Part shown: piece after piece, positions 18,092-27,032 of the stretch
Layout: each line of letters starts with the position of its first letter
Position numbering within the stretch: position 1 is the first letter of the stretch
Assembly (NCBI RefSeq): GCF_020443705.1
Contig: NZ_JAIZZK010000036.1
Location: 1 to 33,616, forward strand
Direction: 5' to 3'
Source: Clostridium algoriphilum
GTDB taxonomy: Bacteria; Bacillota; Clostridia; Clostridiales; Clostridiaceae
DNA: 33,616 nt
Translations under genes and position numbers: made by a program
Notes under the pieces: model-generated
What the model was told of the DNA's origin: nothing
Database searches by the model: none
The model's input: the letters and a program-made list of their open reading frames with translations, nothing else

Positions 18092-18697
18092 CTATTGGTA
18101 TTTTTTAACCATTTCTCCTAGTCCAGATGAAGCATCTGCTTCTCCTACTGCTGTAAATTTCCATTCTCCACCGTTTCTATAAATTTCAGCAACAAACAAA
18201 CCAGTTTTACCAGAATATTCTTCGGTTAAGTTGAAACGGAGCATTTCTTTATTGTCTGTTATATTTACTAACCGTATAAAAGCATTTTGTATCATACCAA
18301 AATGTTGCTTACGTTGAACTGCTGCATATATATTAACCACAAAAACTAGCTTGGCAATATTCTTAGGTATTGCTGATAAGTCAACCATTATCTGCTCATC
18401 ATCACCATCACCATCACCAGTAAGGTTATCTCCCATGTGCTGTACACTTCCACATTTACTTTTTAGGTTTCCAAAATAAACCATATTTTCTTTTCCTTTT
18501 AGCTTATCGTTTTCATCGAGCATTATTACAGATGCATCACAATCTACTTGAGCTTGTTTGCCTCCAAATAAACCACCAAGCAATCCTTTATGTGATTGTT
18601 GAACTGGGTCCCATCCAAGTCCTACCATTGTCTTTTTCAAACCAGGATTATCTTTTGTAAGATTTATTCTTTGACCCTTTTGTAAATTTATTCCCAT
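18092..18697 (-). CDS. TerD-family Ca2+-binding protein (with glycine insert)
   Basis: This 201-aa TerD-type protein has the family core GQRINLTKDNPGLKK, VGLGWD and the calcium loop GDNLTGDGDGDDEQ (about 89-102) intact. The FDLDA segment reads VDCDASVIML. Before it lies an insert, SHKGLLGGLFGGKQAQ (about 35-50), not seen in the two neighbours, which suggests a divergent paralog, perhaps closer to the YceC/TerE types. I place the start at the ATG with AAGGAG eight bases upstream (18697), not at an ATG 30 bases earlier. It is the last of three tandem terD genes and precedes the Ca2+-ATPase gene. Confidence 0.9.
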   Translation of the reverse strand: MGINLQKGQRINLTKDNPGLKKTMVGLGWDPVQQSHKGLLGGLFGGKQAQVDCDASVIMLDENDKLKGKENMVYFGNLKSKCGSVQHMGDNLTGDGDGDDEQIMVDLSAIPKNIAKLVFVVNIYAAVQRKQHFGMIQNAFIRLVNITDNKEMLRFNLTEEYSGKTGLFVAEIYRNGGEWKFTAVGEADASSGLGEMVKKYQ

Positions 18698-18763
18698 TTT
18701 CCCATCTCCTTTAAATATGTAGTGCATGTTTTTATACTCTAATAATTATAAATTTTATATGTT

Positions 18764-19342
18764 TTATGCATCAAGACCATAATTTTTACAAAGAGCTGAT
18801 AGGCCCCCTTGAAATCCACTTCCTGTTGCACTAAATTTCCACTCACCATTATTACGATATACTTCACAAAAAACTAAAGCAGTTTCTACTGAGAAATCTT
18901 CTGATAGGTCATACCTTAGAATTTCCTCATTAGTTTCCTCATTTACTACCCTAACAAAGGCATTAGAAATCTGACCAAAATTTTGAGATCTAGCTATAGC
19001 ATCATCTATAGTTACCGTAATTGCTATTTTATCAATATCCGCAGGTACTTTAGAAAATTCAACAATTATTTGCTCATCGTCTCCATCGCCTTCTCCAGTT
19101 CTATTATCACCAGTATGTATAACAGATTCTGTTGAGTGCTCCAAATTGTTATAGAATATAAAATCTAAGTCATTATTAGTTTTCCCATTTGAACCAACTA
19201 AAAAGGCTGAAGCATCTAAATCGAAATCTCCTCCACCTGAATATTTATTAGTATCCCATCCAAGTCCTATAACTGCCTTCTTCAAGCCCGGGTTACTTTT
19301 GGTTAAATCAATTTTTTGGCCTTTACTTAAATTAATTGTCAT
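18764..19342 (-). CDS. TerD-family Ca2+-binding protein
   Basis: This 192-aa protein is a classical Ter[44 protein letters not shown], the intact Ca2+ loop [14 protein letters not shown] (78-91), and the C-terminal [18 protein letters not shown]. It is the closest relative of the neighbouring protein at 19402-19983, so a recent tandem duplication is likely. The ATG start has GGAGG nine bases upstream. TerD proteins are cytoplasmic and linked to tellurite, peroxide and phage stress; the mechanism is unresolved. Confidence 0.93.
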   Translation of the reverse strand: MTINLSKGQKIDLTKSNPGLKKAVIGLGWDTNKYSGGGDFDLDASAFLVGSNGKTNNDLDFIFYNNLEHSTESVIHTGDNRTGEGDGDDEQIIVEFSKVPADIDKIAITVTIDDAIARSQNFGQISNAFVRVVNEETNEEILRYDLSEDFSVETALVFCEVYRNNGEWKFSATGSGFQGGLSALCKNYGLDA

Positions 19343-19357
19343 AATAATTCCTCCTTA

Positions 19358-19407
19358 TTAATCATCATATTCTATGCTGTTAATCATCGTATTCTATGCT
19401 CTTAATC
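19358..19407. repeat. 22-bp tandem repeat between two terD genes
   Basis: Two copies of a 22-bp unit starting TTAATCATC (19358-19379 and 19380-19401) differ at two positions and are followed by a partial third copy, TTAATC, which contains the terD stop codon (TAA on the minus strand). It looks like a slippage duplication of the terD 3' end that lengthened the intergenic gap. Confidence 0.7.
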
Positions 19408-19983
19408 CACACTGATTCCGAAGTTACTACAAAGTGCAGTTAGTCCACCCTCAAATCCACTTCCTATTGCACTAAACTTCCATTCTCCATTATTACGATA
19501 AAGTTCAGCTACTACTACTGCTGTTTCAATACTATAATCTTCACTTAAATCATATCTTATTAATTCATCATTATTATTTTCATCTAAAATCCTTATAAAT
19601 GCATTGGAAACTTGTCCAAAGTTTTGGCATCTTTGGGTTGCTTCATGAATAGTTACAGTAAAGTTAATTTTATCAATAGAAGCTGGAACTTTACTTAATT
19701 CAATTCTTATTTGTTCGTCATCACCCTCACCATCACCTGTTTTGTTATCTCCTAAATGTGTTACAGCTCCCGATGAATCCTTTGGATTATTATAAAAAAT
19801 AAAATCATTATCAGATGTTACTTTACCATTTGCTCCAACTAAGAAAGCAGCTGCATCTAAATCAAAGGAAGCTCCCCCATCATATTTATTAGTATCCCAT
19901 CCAAGTCCAACAATAACATTGGTAAGTCCAGGATTACTTTTAGTTAAATCTACCTTTTGACCTTTTTTCAAACTAATTGCCAT
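19402..19983 (-). CDS. TerD-family Ca2+-binding protein
   Basis: This 193-aa protein is a classical TerD with [36 protein letters not shown], the Ca2+ loop [14 protein letters not shown] (78-91), [12 protein letters not shown] and the C-terminal [16 protein letters not shown]. It is the first gene of the minus-strand terD-terD-terD-ATPase series and has an excellent ribosome site (GAGGAGG before ATG). The 480-base region upstream, shared with the divergent mntH, should carry the promoter. It is likely to bind two Ca2+ ions per domain, as shown for the family. Confidence 0.93.
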   Translation of the reverse strand: MAISLKKGQKVDLTKSNPGLTNVIVGLGWDTNKYDGGASFDLDAAAFLVGANGKVTSDNDFIFYNNPKDSSGAVTHLGDNKTGDGEGDDEQIRIELSKVPASIDKINFTVTIHEATQRCQNFGQVSNAFIRILDENNNDELIRYDLSEDYSIETAVVVAELYRNNGEWKFSAIGSGFEGGLTALCSNFGISVD

Positions 19984-20345
19984 AATACATTCCTCCTCTA
20001 TATCACTTATGTGTCCATATTAAAACTTAATAATATATAGTTCCTAACCATTAATTTTACCACAAAAATTGGATACTATTGTTAATTGTTTCCATCTTTT
20101 TATAAAATAAACATTTTAGCTATGCATCTATAAAAAAAACCTTATCTTAGTTTGAATTACATAATATAATTAAACTTCAATAAAGCAACAATTACTACTA
20201 TCAGTATACCATCATTCCCTTCTAAATACTAGATTATGCATCTAAATATAGCTTACTTGTTTGTATATTTTTAGTGAACAAATGACATTTAAAACATCTA
20301 TTTTACCATGAAAGAGTTATTAATTATGAACAACCGCTCTATATA
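19984..20345. other. Divergent intergenic region terD/mntH, no gene seen
   Basis: AT-rich sequence with no convincing gene. A 10-base direct repeat TATGCATCTA occurs at 20121-20130 and again about 113 bases later. No consensus -35/-10 pair for the terD unit was clear, and no manganese (yybP-ykoY) riboswitch motif was found before mntH. Confidence 0.4.
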
Positions 20346-20363
20346 GAAACCGTTATCATTATC
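20346..20363. promoter_or_regulatory. Possible Fur-family half-site upstream of mntH
   Basis: GAAACCGTTATCATTATC carries an exact ATCATTATC half of the Fur box (consensus GATAATGATAATCATTATC); the other half is poor. It lies about 60 bases before a TATAAT box at 20423-20428, the likely mntH promoter. Regulation of a metal transporter by Fur, MntR or PerR would be expected, but the site is only half-matched. Confidence 0.3.
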
Positions 20364-20465
20364 TTTGTTTACTTTCAATTTAATTTTTTATATTTTTATG
20401 GTGATTTAAGTAATAGTTTCCATATAATATATACTGTAGCAATATTATAGAATGGATGTGTTATA

Positions 20466-21731
20466 GTGAATTTGTCATTTATTAAAAAGTATTTTAAAAA
20501 AGATCGTAAATCTAAACATAAGGCATTAAATTTTATAAAATATATAGGGCCTGGACTTCTAGTAACTGTAGGATTTATAGACCCTGGAAACTGGGCATCA
20601 AATATTTCTGCTGGTGGAGATTACGGCTATACATTACTTTGGATGGTAACACTTTCAACTATTATGCTTATTGTTCTTCAGCATAATGCTGCCCATCTTG
20701 GAATTGTTACAGGTAATTGTCTATCAGAAGCATCGACAGCCACATTGAATCCAAATCTGAATAAGGTGGTTCTTGGTTCCGCAGTTATTGCTGCAATATC
20801 GACTGCCCTTGCAGAACTTCTTGGTGGTGCTATCGCTTTAAATATGCTATTTGGAATCCCTTTGAAACTTGGGACTATATTAGTTTTATGTTTTATTTTA
20901 TGGATACTGTTCACAAATTCTTATAGAAAGCTAGAAAAATGGATTATTGGCTTTGTCTCTCTAATAGGAATATCTTTTATATTCGAATTAAGTCTTGTGC
21001 ATATAGAGTGGGGAAAAGCTATGGTAAGCTGGATTAAGCCTTCTTTCCCTAGTGATTCCCTTCCAATAATAATGAGTGTCCTTGGAGCCGTCGTAATGCC
21101 ACATAATTTATTTTTACATTCACAAGTGATACAAAGTCGTCAATGGAATTTAGAAGATGAAAGCGTCATAAAAAAACAATTAAAGTATGAATTTATGGAT
21201 ACATTTTTTTCAATGATAGTAGGCTGGGCTATAAATAGCGCCATGATACTTATTGCAGCAACTACTTTCTTTACACAAAAGGTTAAAGTTACGGAGCTTA
21301 GCCAAGCTCAACAAATGCTTACACCTCTACTTGGAAATACAGCATCATTAGTCTTCGCTTTAGCTCTACTCTTTGCCGGAATTTCCTCCTCAGTTACTGC
21401 GGGCATGGCGGGTGGAAGTATTTTTGCCGGAATATTTGGTAAGGATTATGATATTAATGATATTTATACTAAACTTGGAATAGGAATTACTTTGATTGGT
21501 GCTGCAATCGCTATATTTTTTATAACAAATCCTTTTAAAGGTCTCATTTACTCACAAATGCTCTTAAGTATACAACTTCCTATAACTATATTCCTTCAGA
21601 TATATTTAACTTCTTCTAAAAAGGTTATGGGCAAATATGCCAATACTACATTTAGCAAAATTACTCTTTGGGTTATCGGATTTATAGTAACAGGACTTAA
21701 CCTAATGCTATTGTTAAGCTTTATATTGTAA
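20466..21731 (+). CDS. mntH: NRAMP divalent metal transporter (MntH-like)
   Basis: This 421-aa proton-coupled importer of Mn2+ (and Fe2+) has about eleven membrane helices. Metal-binding motifs are present: DPGNW in TM1 (39-43, Asp and Asn ligands) and AVVMPHN in TM6 (208-214, Ala and Met ligands), as needed for selecting transition metals over Ca2+. The family's LHS after MPHN is also present. The start is GTG with a weak GGATG site, so expression may be low or controlled. It is divergent from the terD cluster and ends at a long hairpin. Its place next to a Ca2+-binding stress island fits metal homeostasis, but a direct link is inference. Confidence 0.92.
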   Translation: MNLSFIKKYFKKDRKSKHKALNFIKYIGPGLLVTVGFIDPGNWASNISAGGDYGYTLLWMVTLSTIMLIVLQHNAAHLGIVTGNCLSEASTATLNPNLNKVVLGSAVIAAISTALAELLGGAIALNMLFGIPLKLGTILVLCFILWILFTNSYRKLEKWIIGFVSLIGISFIFELSLVHIEWGKAMVSWIKPSFPSDSLPIIMSVLGAVVMPHNLFLHSQVIQSRQWNLEDESVIKKQLKYEFMDTFFSMIVGWAINSAMILIAATTFFTQKVKVTELSQAQQMLTPLLGNTASLVFALALLFAGISSSVTAGMAGGSIFAGIFGKDYDINDIYTKLGIGITLIGAAIAIFFITNPFKGLIYSQMLLSIQLPITIFLQIYLTSSKKVMGKYANTTFSKITLWVIGFIVTGLNLMLLLSFIL

Positions 21732-21735
21732 CTCT

Positions 21736-21796
21736 GCATGCTATAAACAAAGGGGTTGAGTATATATATAGCTCAATTTCTTTGTTTATATCATGC
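21736..21796 (+). terminator. Long hairpin terminator after mntH
   Basis: Two 25-base arms (21736-21760 and 21772-21796) pair with one mismatch and three G-T wobbles around an 11-base loop, five bases after the mntH stop. A short T-run follows. It is the probable end of the mntH transcript. Confidence 0.7.
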
Positions 21797-22003
21797 TTTA
21801 TATGATCTCATATCTTTTAAAAAATCCTCTTAAAATAATTAATTTCAAATATATAAATTATTTCATTAAAAAGGAATTAAACCATCTCCTTACTAATATA
21901 CATAATAAAAGTGTAATAATTAGACTTTAGGTAAGTTCAGAAAGTACAGTACTAAATTAACTAGTTATTATTTGATGATATTTTAGATAAGGTGGGATAT
22001 CGG

Positions 22004-23115
22004 ATGCAAAAAAAAGAAATGGTTGCCATGATACTCGCGGGTGGACAAGGTAGTAGACTTAAAATACTTACCAAAAACACAGCAAAACCTGCAATACCAT
22101 TTGGTGGTAAATATAAGATTATTGATTTTACATTAAGTAATTGTTCAAATTCGGGGATAGATACAGTTGGGGTATTAACACAATATCAGCCGCTTGCACT
22201 AAATTCTCACATAGGCATAGGTATCCCATGGGATTTAGATAGAAATAATGGTGGAGTTACGCTGCTTCCTCCTTATATGCATGAATCAGGTGGAAACTGG
22301 TATAAGGGTACTGCTAATGCAATACATCAAAATACTAATTTTATAGACTACTATGATCCAAAATATGTACTCGTTCTCTCAGGAGATCATATTTATAAAA
22401 TGGACTACTCAAAAATGCTTGATTTCCATAAAGAAAAATGTGCTGATGTTACTATAGCAGTTATTGAAGTACCCATTGACGAAGCTCCTAGATTTGGAAT
22501 AATGAATACTACCGATGATAATAGAATTTACGAATTTGAAGAAAAACCGCAGACTCCCAAAAATAATATGGCTTCTATGGGAGTATATATATTTAACTGG
22601 AAATTTCTTAAGACATTTTTAAAAGAAGATGAAAACAACAAACTTTCTGACAACGATTTTGGCAAAAACATAATACCTGCTATGCTTAAAGATGAGAAAA
22701 AGCTATATGCATATCCTTTTAAAGATTATTGGAAAGACGTAGGTACTATCAAAAGTCTATGGGAAGCAAATATGGATTTAATCGATGACAATAATAAATT
22801 AAATATTCATGATGAAAATTGAGGATATACTCTATAAATCCTACCAATCCAGCTCAATATATAGGCCCTAAAGCAAAGATTTCTAATTCTTTGGTAGTTG
22901 AAGGATGTATAGTCCTTGGCGAAATATATAACTCTGTACTCTTCCATGGGGTTACAATTGGGAAAGGTTCCAAAATATCAGACAATGTAATTATTGATAA
23001 AGCTATAGTCGGTAATAATGTTATTATAAGACGAAATTCTTTTATAGGTGGTTCCGATGATGTAACTCTTATCTCGGAGGGCACTGAAGTTAAATCTAAT
23101 ACAATTATAAGGTGA
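22004..23115 (+). pseudogene. glgC: Glucose-1-phosphate adenylyltransferase catalytic subunit, frameshifted
   Basis: GlgC makes ADP-glucose for glycogen synthesis. Frame 1 (22004-22822) has [24 protein letters not shown]... in nucleotidyltransferase order, [18 protein letters not shown] and [17 protein letters not shown], then stops at TGA (22820-22822). Frame 2 (to 23115) continues exactly where intact GlgC would: normal ...DxxWRIYSxNPxxPPQY is here split as DEN-stop and RIYSINPTNPAQY, followed by the left-handed beta-helix hexapeptides. The text reads AATTGAGGATATAC where AATTGGAGGATATAC would restore the frame, so a single G is missing near 22820. The start is the ATG with AAGGTGG eight bases upstream. 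Either this is a real mutation that removes the C-terminal allosteric domain, or it is a sequencing error. glgD follows nine bases later. Confidence 0.88.
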
Positions 23116-23124
23116 GGTGATTAA

Positions 23125-24234
23125 ATGCTTAACAATTATATGGGTATATTAAATTTAAACGAAAATGAAACAAATATAATAAGTCTTACTAAGAGTAGAC
23201 CACTCGCTGCTATTCCTATTGCCGCTAGGTATAGAGTTATAGATTTTGTATTATCAAATATGGTTAATTCAGGACTTAGGAATGTAGGTGTTTTTACTCA
23301 AAGTAAATCCCGTTCTCTAGTAGATCATTTAGGTTCAGGTAAACCTTGGGATTTGGATCGAAGACTTAATGGATTATTTGTTTTTAACTTTGGCTTTGCA
23401 AGTGTCTCTCTAAATGATGTCGAAATGTTATGGAACAACATGGAGTACCTATATAGAAGTAAAGAAAAAAATGTTATACTTTCTCCTTCTTACATGATAG
23501 CAAATATAGATTACATAAAAGCCGTAACTTATCATGAAGAGAATAATCAAGATATAACAGTCATATACAAAAATATTGACTCAGGTACTAATGACTTTTT
23601 AAATTGCGATGTATTGAATATAGATGAAAATAATAATTTACTAAGTGTAGGTAAAAATATGTGTTCTTCGAATAGTTTAAACATTTCCATGGAAATGTTC
23701 ATTATGAAAAAGGACCTATTAATTTCACTTATTAATAATTGTATTCAAACTGGTTCTTACTCAACTATTAAGGATGCCATTTATAAAAATTTTAATGGAT
23801 TAAAGGTTAAAGCATATGAATTTAAAGGCTACCTTCAATGTATTAACTCAATAAGCTCTTACTATAAAACTAACATGGACATGTTAAATCTAAAAACAAC
23901 TAAACAACTATTTTTTAGTAATGGACCTATTTATACAAAAATTAAAGATGAACCGCCTACTAAGTATTCCAATAAAAGCAAAGTTAATAACTCCATAATA
24001 GGTGATGGCTGCATTATTGAAGGACTTGTTGAGAATAGTATTATTTCAAGGGGAGTTATAGTTCAACGAGGAGCTGAAATTACAAATAGCATCATACTTC
24101 AAAATTGTCAAATCAAAGAAAATTCTAAGCTTTCTAACGTTATAATTGATAAAAATGTTATTATAGATAAGGACAAACAGCTTAATGGTGCTGCTGAATT
24201 TCCACTCGTTATAGAGAAAAGAGCTTTATTTTAG
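23125..24234 (+). CDS. glgD: GlgD, regulatory-type subunit of ADP-glucose pyrophosphorylase
   Basis: This 369-aa GlgC-like protein lacks the N-terminal GGxGxRL catalytic loop, as GlgD subunits do. It keeps SRPLAAIPIAARYRVIDFVLSN, VGVFTQSKSRSLVDHLGSGKPWDLDR and a C-terminal beta-helix of hexapeptide repeats. In Firmicutes, GlgD forms a heteromer with GlgC and increases its activity. It begins nine bases after the frame-2 part of glgC, with GAGGTG before the ATG. With glgC broken, its function depends on whether the frameshift is real. No glgA or glgP follows; mscS is convergent 43 bases away. Confidence 0.92.
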   Translation: MLNNYMGILNLNENETNIISLTKSRPLAAIPIAARYRVIDFVLSNMVNSGLRNVGVFTQSKSRSLVDHLGSGKPWDLDRRLNGLFVFNFGFASVSLNDVEMLWNNMEYLYRSKEKNVILSPSYMIANIDYIKAVTYHEENNQDITVIYKNIDSGTNDFLNCDVLNIDENNNLLSVGKNMCSSNSLNISMEMFIMKKDLLISLINNCIQTGSYSTIKDAIYKNFNGLKVKAYEFKGYLQCINSISSYYKTNMDMLNLKTTKQLFFSNGPIYTKIKDEPPTKYSNKSKVNNSIIGDGCIIEGLVENSIISRGVIVQRGAEITNSIILQNCQIKENSKLSNVIIDKNVIIDKDKQLNGAAEFPLVIEKRALF

Positions 24235-24277
24235 ATATATTTTCATGATAAAATTTTGGAAAATAACCTTTAACCCC

Positions 24278-25474
24278 TTATTTCTTAATATCCTTATTAA
24301 TATTTTTTACTGGTAGTTCTTCGATTAGATTTGCTTTTTCTAGATTAATATCATTTTGCTCTCTTCTATTTGGTAATTTTTCCACGTAAACACTTGTACT
24401 TTGTAAAGCCATGGAAATTCCTTCTTGATGTAGTATATCTACTATTTCAAAATTAATATTTTCTTTTACTTTAAAGTATTCATCAAAATCTGGTGTATCA
24501 GCAAAACAACATATTAAAATATCTAAACTAGAAGCACTAAATTTATCAAATCTAACAAGAATACCTTCCTTATTAACCTGTGGATGATTCTCTAACATGT
24601 TTTTAATATTTGCAACACAACTCTCTAATTTCTCCCTAGACGTTCTATAATTCAGCTCTAGATTCAGACTAACTCTTCGTTTGCCTCTTCTACTATAATT
24701 AGTTACAGCTTCAGTAGTTAATTTCGAATTAGGGACTATTATCAACGCTTCATCAATTGTTCTTATTTTAGTAGTTCTAAAGGAAATGTTTTCTATGGTA
24801 CCTTCTAATATATCGCTGTTAATCCAATCTCCAATGGTAAAAGGTTTATCTACTATTATAGAAATACCTGCAATAATATTAGCGGCTGCATCTTTAGCTG
24901 CTAATGCAAACGCCAAGCCTCCTAATCCAAGCCCAGTAACAAACCCTTGGATATTATATCCCCATTTTTCAGCTATTATTGTAATAACTAATGCTAATAA
25001 AATTAATTTTAATGTTTTCGATATAAAAGGAAATAATATCTTATCCACTTTTACATCATATGCTTTATGCATTCTCTCAAACAATAGAGAGGATTCTCCA
25101 GTGAGATTATATAACCCCCAGGATATTAATATTATTATAGCAGAACTAAAAATCTTATCTATGTCTAATATATCAATTGGAATACCTGCCACAATGAGAA
25201 TTTTCAAAGCAAAATACACTCCTAATACCTCAAAAAAATTGGTTACAGGTTTTTGAAAAGCAGCTACTATTTGTGTATCAGCATTAAACTTTGTTTTATT
25301 TACAAGTTTTAATATTATTTTGAATACATATTTTGCAAATATTTTTTTCAGCAATACAAATGTTGCAAAAACTGCAATAGCTATTGCAATATATTTAAAT
25401 TTGTAAGAAGTTATATCACTGAAAACAGTTTGTATTTTGTCTTCTGCAAAAAAATCAACTACGGATTGGAACAA
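24278..25474 (-). CDS. MscS-type mechanosensitive channel
   Basis: This 398-aa protein has several N-terminal membrane helices, the pore-lining helix motif GLGLGGLAFALAAKDAAANIIAG, and the beta domain with PFTIGDWI and VPNSKLTTEAVTNYSRRG. Such channels open under membrane tension and release solutes on osmotic downshock. The C-terminus is charged, with poly-Lys-type sequence (KNINKDIKK). The start is TTG at 25474 with AAAGGAG about 10 bases upstream. It is a single-gene unit, convergent with glgD, without a strong terminator in the 43-base gap. Confidence 0.9.
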   Translation of the reverse strand: MFQSVVDFFAEDKIQTVFSDITSYKFKYIAIAIAVFATFVLLKKIFAKYVFKIILKLVNKTKFNADTQIVAAFQKPVTNFFEVLGVYFALKILIVAGIPIDILDIDKIFSSAIIILISWGLYNLTGESSLLFERMHKAYDVKVDKILFPFISKTLKLILLALVITIIAEKWGYNIQGFVTGLGLGGLAFALAAKDAAANIIAGISIIVDKPFTIGDWINSDILEGTIENISFRTTKIRTIDEALIIVPNSKLTTEAVTNYSRRGKRRVSLNLELNYRTSREKLESCVANIKNMLENHPQVNKEGILVRFDKFSASSLDILICCFADTPDFDEYFKVKENINFEIVDILHQEGISMALQSTSVYVEKLPNRREQNDINLEKANLIEELPVKNINKDIKK

Positions 25475-25644
25475 AAAACCACACTCCTTTTCTTCCTATG
25501 TTTATATATATTCATTTTAATCTAATAATGCTATTTTCTCAATGGATTATATAGGAATAAATAAAGTTTTACTAATCTACACACTTTTTTTAAGTTATAT
25601 AATTAATAAATGAAGTTAATTTTATCATAGTATTATATAACGGA

Positions 25645-25687
25645 CAAAAAGACTTCAAAAGGAGTTATATCTTCCTTTGAAGTCTTT
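25645..25687 (-). terminator. Intrinsic terminator of the TPR gene
   Basis: A 16-bp stem with one bulge (AAAGACTTCAAA core, 25648-25663 with 25673-25687) is followed on the minus strand by five T. It lies 62 bases after the TPR gene stop. Confidence 0.82.
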
Positions 25688-25748
25688 AATCGAGTAATTA
25701 AGATGTTTTCATGATTATATAAGATTAATTAAAATGCTAATTTTATAC

Positions 25749-26141
25749 CTACCTCATTATCTTTAAATATCCAATATGCATTACACTATTCCCAATAAAA
25801 TTTAATTTCTGATGTTCTTTCTCCATGTTCTCTCCGAAGTCTATATTCGCTTCATTAAACATATAAGAAAATGAAGTTAATTTTTCTAAATTTTTATCAG
25901 CTGCTTTATAAGTTGGATCAAATGCGTATGCAGCCCTATAATATTTGCATGCCAAAAGCACATCACCTTTATATTCTGAAATAACTCCAAGTAGATTGTA
26001 TACTTCTGCAGAATGATCATTTTCAATCATACGTGCATGTAAATACTCACATGCCAAATCTAATTCATTCGACTTTATTGCATTAATAGCTTTTTTTATA
26101 TTACTTTGAACATAAATTTCTTGCTTTCTAATTGTTAACAT
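25749..26141 (-). CDS. Small tetratricopeptide-repeat protein
   Basis: This 130-aa protein has two to three TPR-like helix pairs: ELDLACEYLHARMIENDHSAEVYNLLGVI and KGDVLLACKYYRAAYAFDPTYKAA, with the usual Ala/Gly/Pro spacing (AFDPTYKAADKNLEKL). There is no other domain. TPRs bind protein partners. It is alone between two terminators and close to the KdpE-like regulator, so it may modulate signalling, but that is a guess. The ATG start has GAGGTG seven bases upstream. Confidence 0.78.
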   Translation of the reverse strand: MLTIRKQEIYVQSNIKKAINAIKSNELDLACEYLHARMIENDHSAEVYNLLGVISEYKGDVLLACKYYRAAYAFDPTYKAADKNLEKLTSFSYMFNEANIDFGENMEKEHQKLNFIGNSVMHIGYLKIMR

Positions 26142-26293
26142 ATAATCACCTCAAGTTATCCTTTCTCTTTATATTTGATAATTATATATTATCAAAAACA
26201 CTACAAATTTGCTATTAAGAAAGTATAAAGATAAATCATATTGTATCAAGATTCTGTTAAGATTTATTATTTATGCTATATCTCTCTTTTTAC

Positions 26294-26325
26294 ATAAAAA
26301 AAGATGAAGCCAAACTTTATCTCTT
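26294..26325 (-). terminator. Intrinsic terminator of the KdpE-like gene
   Basis: An 11-base stem with one mismatch (26299-26309 with 26315-26325) is followed by a T-run on the minus strand. It lies just past the stop of the response regulator gene. Confidence 0.75.
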
Positions 26326-26330
26326 AAAAA

Positions 26331-27032
26331 TTATTCATCAACAAGGCGATATCCTACTCCGACCTCCGTTGTAATGTACTGCGGTTGTGCGGGGTCCTTC
26401 TCTATCTTTCTTCTTATATTAGCCATAAATACCCTAAGAGATTGTGTATCATTTTCAAAATAACTTCCCCAAATTTCATCAACTATATATTTATGAGTTA
26501 ACACACGTCCCGCATGTTTTGACATTAACTCAATTAATTTATACTCCATCGGTGTTAAATGTATTTCTTCACCCAAAATTGTAACTCTACGTTTTTCAAA
26601 ATCTATTTTTAAATTTTTAACTTTGAAAACTGTTAACTCATTATCTTGTAAATCACTATTTTTACTGAATTGTCTAAGCGCCACCCTAATTCTAGCTAAA
26701 AGCTCTGCTACACTAAACGGCTTGGTCAAATAGTCATCTGCACCTTTATCTAATGCTTCAACCTTTTCCCTTTCATGTCCACGAGCTGAGACAACTATAA
26801 TTCTAGCCTTTGTGGAGTCTCTTACTTTCTCAATAACTTTAAGTCCATCAATATCAGGTAACCCTAAGTCCAAAACTATTACATCTGGGTTTTGCGAGAA
26901 AATAAGTGTTATAGCAGCGTTCCCAAATTCAGTTTCCATGCACTTATATCCCTGTGCCTCAAGAGAGACTTTCATAAATTTTTTAATTGGTTTATCATCC
27001 TCTACTATTAAAATCAAAGGCTTTATATTCAT
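26331..27032 (-). CDS. KdpE-like OmpR-family response regulator
   Basis: This 233-aa regulator has an N-terminal receiver with acidic EDD (11-13), phospho-Asp in VLDLGLPD (Asp about 55), and KPF. The C-terminal winged helix ends with IRRKIEKDPAQPQYITTEVGVGYRL, as in OmpR/KdpE proteins. The start is the ATG at 27032 with AAGGAG eight bases upstream. It overlaps the kinase gene by 38 bases, indicating coupled translation. It probably controls the neighbouring potassium-uptake genes, since KdpE regulates K+ transport in other bacteria, but no kdpFABC is in the window. Confidence 0.92.
   Translation of the reverse strand: MNIKPLILIVEDDKPIKKFMKVSLEAQGYKCMETEFGNAAITLIFSQNPDVIVLDLGLPDIDGLKVIEKVRDSTKARIIVVSARGHEREKVEALDKGADDYLTKPFSVAELLARIRVALRQFSKNSDLQDNELTVFKVKNLKIDFEKRRVTILGEEIHLTPMEYKLIELMSKHAGRVLTHKYIVDEIWGSYFENDTQSLRVFMANIRRKIEKDPAQPQYITTEVGVGYRLVDE

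Noticed and set aside
20364-20465. Manganese (yybP-ykoY) riboswitch expected before mntH
   Set aside because: The conserved core elements are not visible in the leader.
24235-24277. Terminator between glgD and mscS
   Set aside because: No stable stem with a T-run is present in the 43-base gap.
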